64,000 bases of DNA, from assembly GCA_963831385.1 (NCBI GenBank), contig CAWHPW010000019.1, positions 1-64,000 of the forward strand, in the 5' to 3' direction. The position numbers were made by a program, and so were the translations under genes. Shown here in pieces: positions 63,888 through 64,000 of the stretch (positions are counted from its first letter, which is position 1; every line of letters begins with the position of its first letter). A model generated the notes under the pieces. The model worked only from the letters and a program-made list of their open reading frames with translations. It made no database searches and was not told the origin of the DNA. This DNA comes from JACVRX01 sp963831385 (GTDB lineage: Bacteria; Actinomycetota; Actinomycetes; Jiangellales; Jiangellaceae).

Positions 63888-64000
63888 CTATCGGGTGTAG
63901 CCGTAGACGCCGCGGGACTGGTCGCGCACCAGCTTGCCTCCGTCGAGCTCGATGACGCGCTTGCGCATCTGGTCGACGATCGACTGGTCATGGGTCGCCA
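63888..64000 (-). CDS. ftsE: Cell division ATP-binding protein FtsE, C-terminal end only
   Basis: The last 37 codons are visible: ATHDQSIVDQMRKRVIEL with the switch His (THD), and DQSRGVYGYTR at the end, which is the conserved FtsE C-terminus of actinobacteria. The rest lies beyond base 64000. Stop 36 bp upstream of ftsX, hence one operon. Confidence 0.92.
   Translation of the reverse strand, partial: ATHDQSIVDQMRKRVIELDGGKLVRDQSRGVYGYTR

Overview
The window is high-GC actinobacterial chromosome. Evidence: the gene order rdgB-rph-MBL hydrolase-murI ... cysO-cysM-mec-DUF2017-clpS / pncB-pncA closely follows the mycobacterial Rv1330-Rv1341 neighbourhood. Other pointers are an F420-type LLM oxidoreductase, a DtxR/IdeR-type iron box, DUF222/HNH, DUF3039, DUF4192 and DUF2017 genes, frequent GTG starts, and an ftsE-ftsX-M23-smpB-tmRNA end. 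I cannot place it to genus.

Layout. 1-8.68 kb looks accessory. It holds a lipoprotein start, a cell-surface cluster (His-rich repeat lipoprotein, class F sortase, VWA-type membrane protein), a truncated histidine kinase with its response regulator, small secreted proteins and two overlapping micro-genes. It ends at a perfect 3' half of a tRNA (8653-8680), as expected of the right end of an element integrated in a tRNA-Leu-like gene. 8.68-17.5 kb is chromosomal: LLM oxidoreductase, an aminotransferase / Lrp / amino-acid permease / saccharopine-dehydrogenase-like group, a BtuF-like protein, a hydrolase and a YedY-like molybdoenzyme. 17.6-21.1 kb is a second small accessory segment with a coiled-coil protein, small membrane proteins and a terminase-small-subunit-like remnant. 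21.2-30.7 kb is the conserved housekeeping block (nucleotide sanitation, tRNA processing, glutamate racemase, CysO/CysM/Mec cysteine synthesis, ClpS, NAD salvage). 30.9-39.2 kb carries tyrosine/homogentisate catabolism (hmgA, an unknown gene, fahA, hpd and a divergent Lrp regulator), interrupted by an FAD oxidase and an M1 peptidase. 39.2-48.1 kb has regulators, thioredoxin, MFS, a shikimate-kinase-like protein, YqgE, and a complete ferric-iron ABC operon under an IdeR-like box. 48.3-50.1 kb is a broken DUF222/HNH gene. 50.2-57.7 kb has an MBL lactonase-like enzyme, malic enzyme, a single-chain PheS-like synthetase with a C-terminal FDX-ACB domain, a SAM hydrolase, an M23 peptidase and a DUF885 protein. 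58.2-64 kb has tmRNA, a broken acyl-CoA dehydrogenase, smpB, M23, ftsX and the end of ftsE.

Highlights. (1) CysO, whose free C-terminal Gly-Gly should carry sulfur, is fused in frame to CysM, and the CysO-processing JAMM protease Mec is the next gene upstream in the same orientation. (2) A bacterial single-chain PheRS-like protein of mitochondrial architecture sits behind a structured leader with a small ORF. (3) An uncharacterised protein is encoded between homogentisate dioxygenase and fumarylacetoacetase, where a maleylacetoacetate isomerase is missing. (4) Many genes are broken only by single-base frame changes, clustered at 0.3-5.1, 20.2-20.7, 48.9-49.8, 55.3-57.6 and 59.1-59.8 kb. This looks more like sequence error than decay, although the histidine kinase is also missing its whole sensor region.
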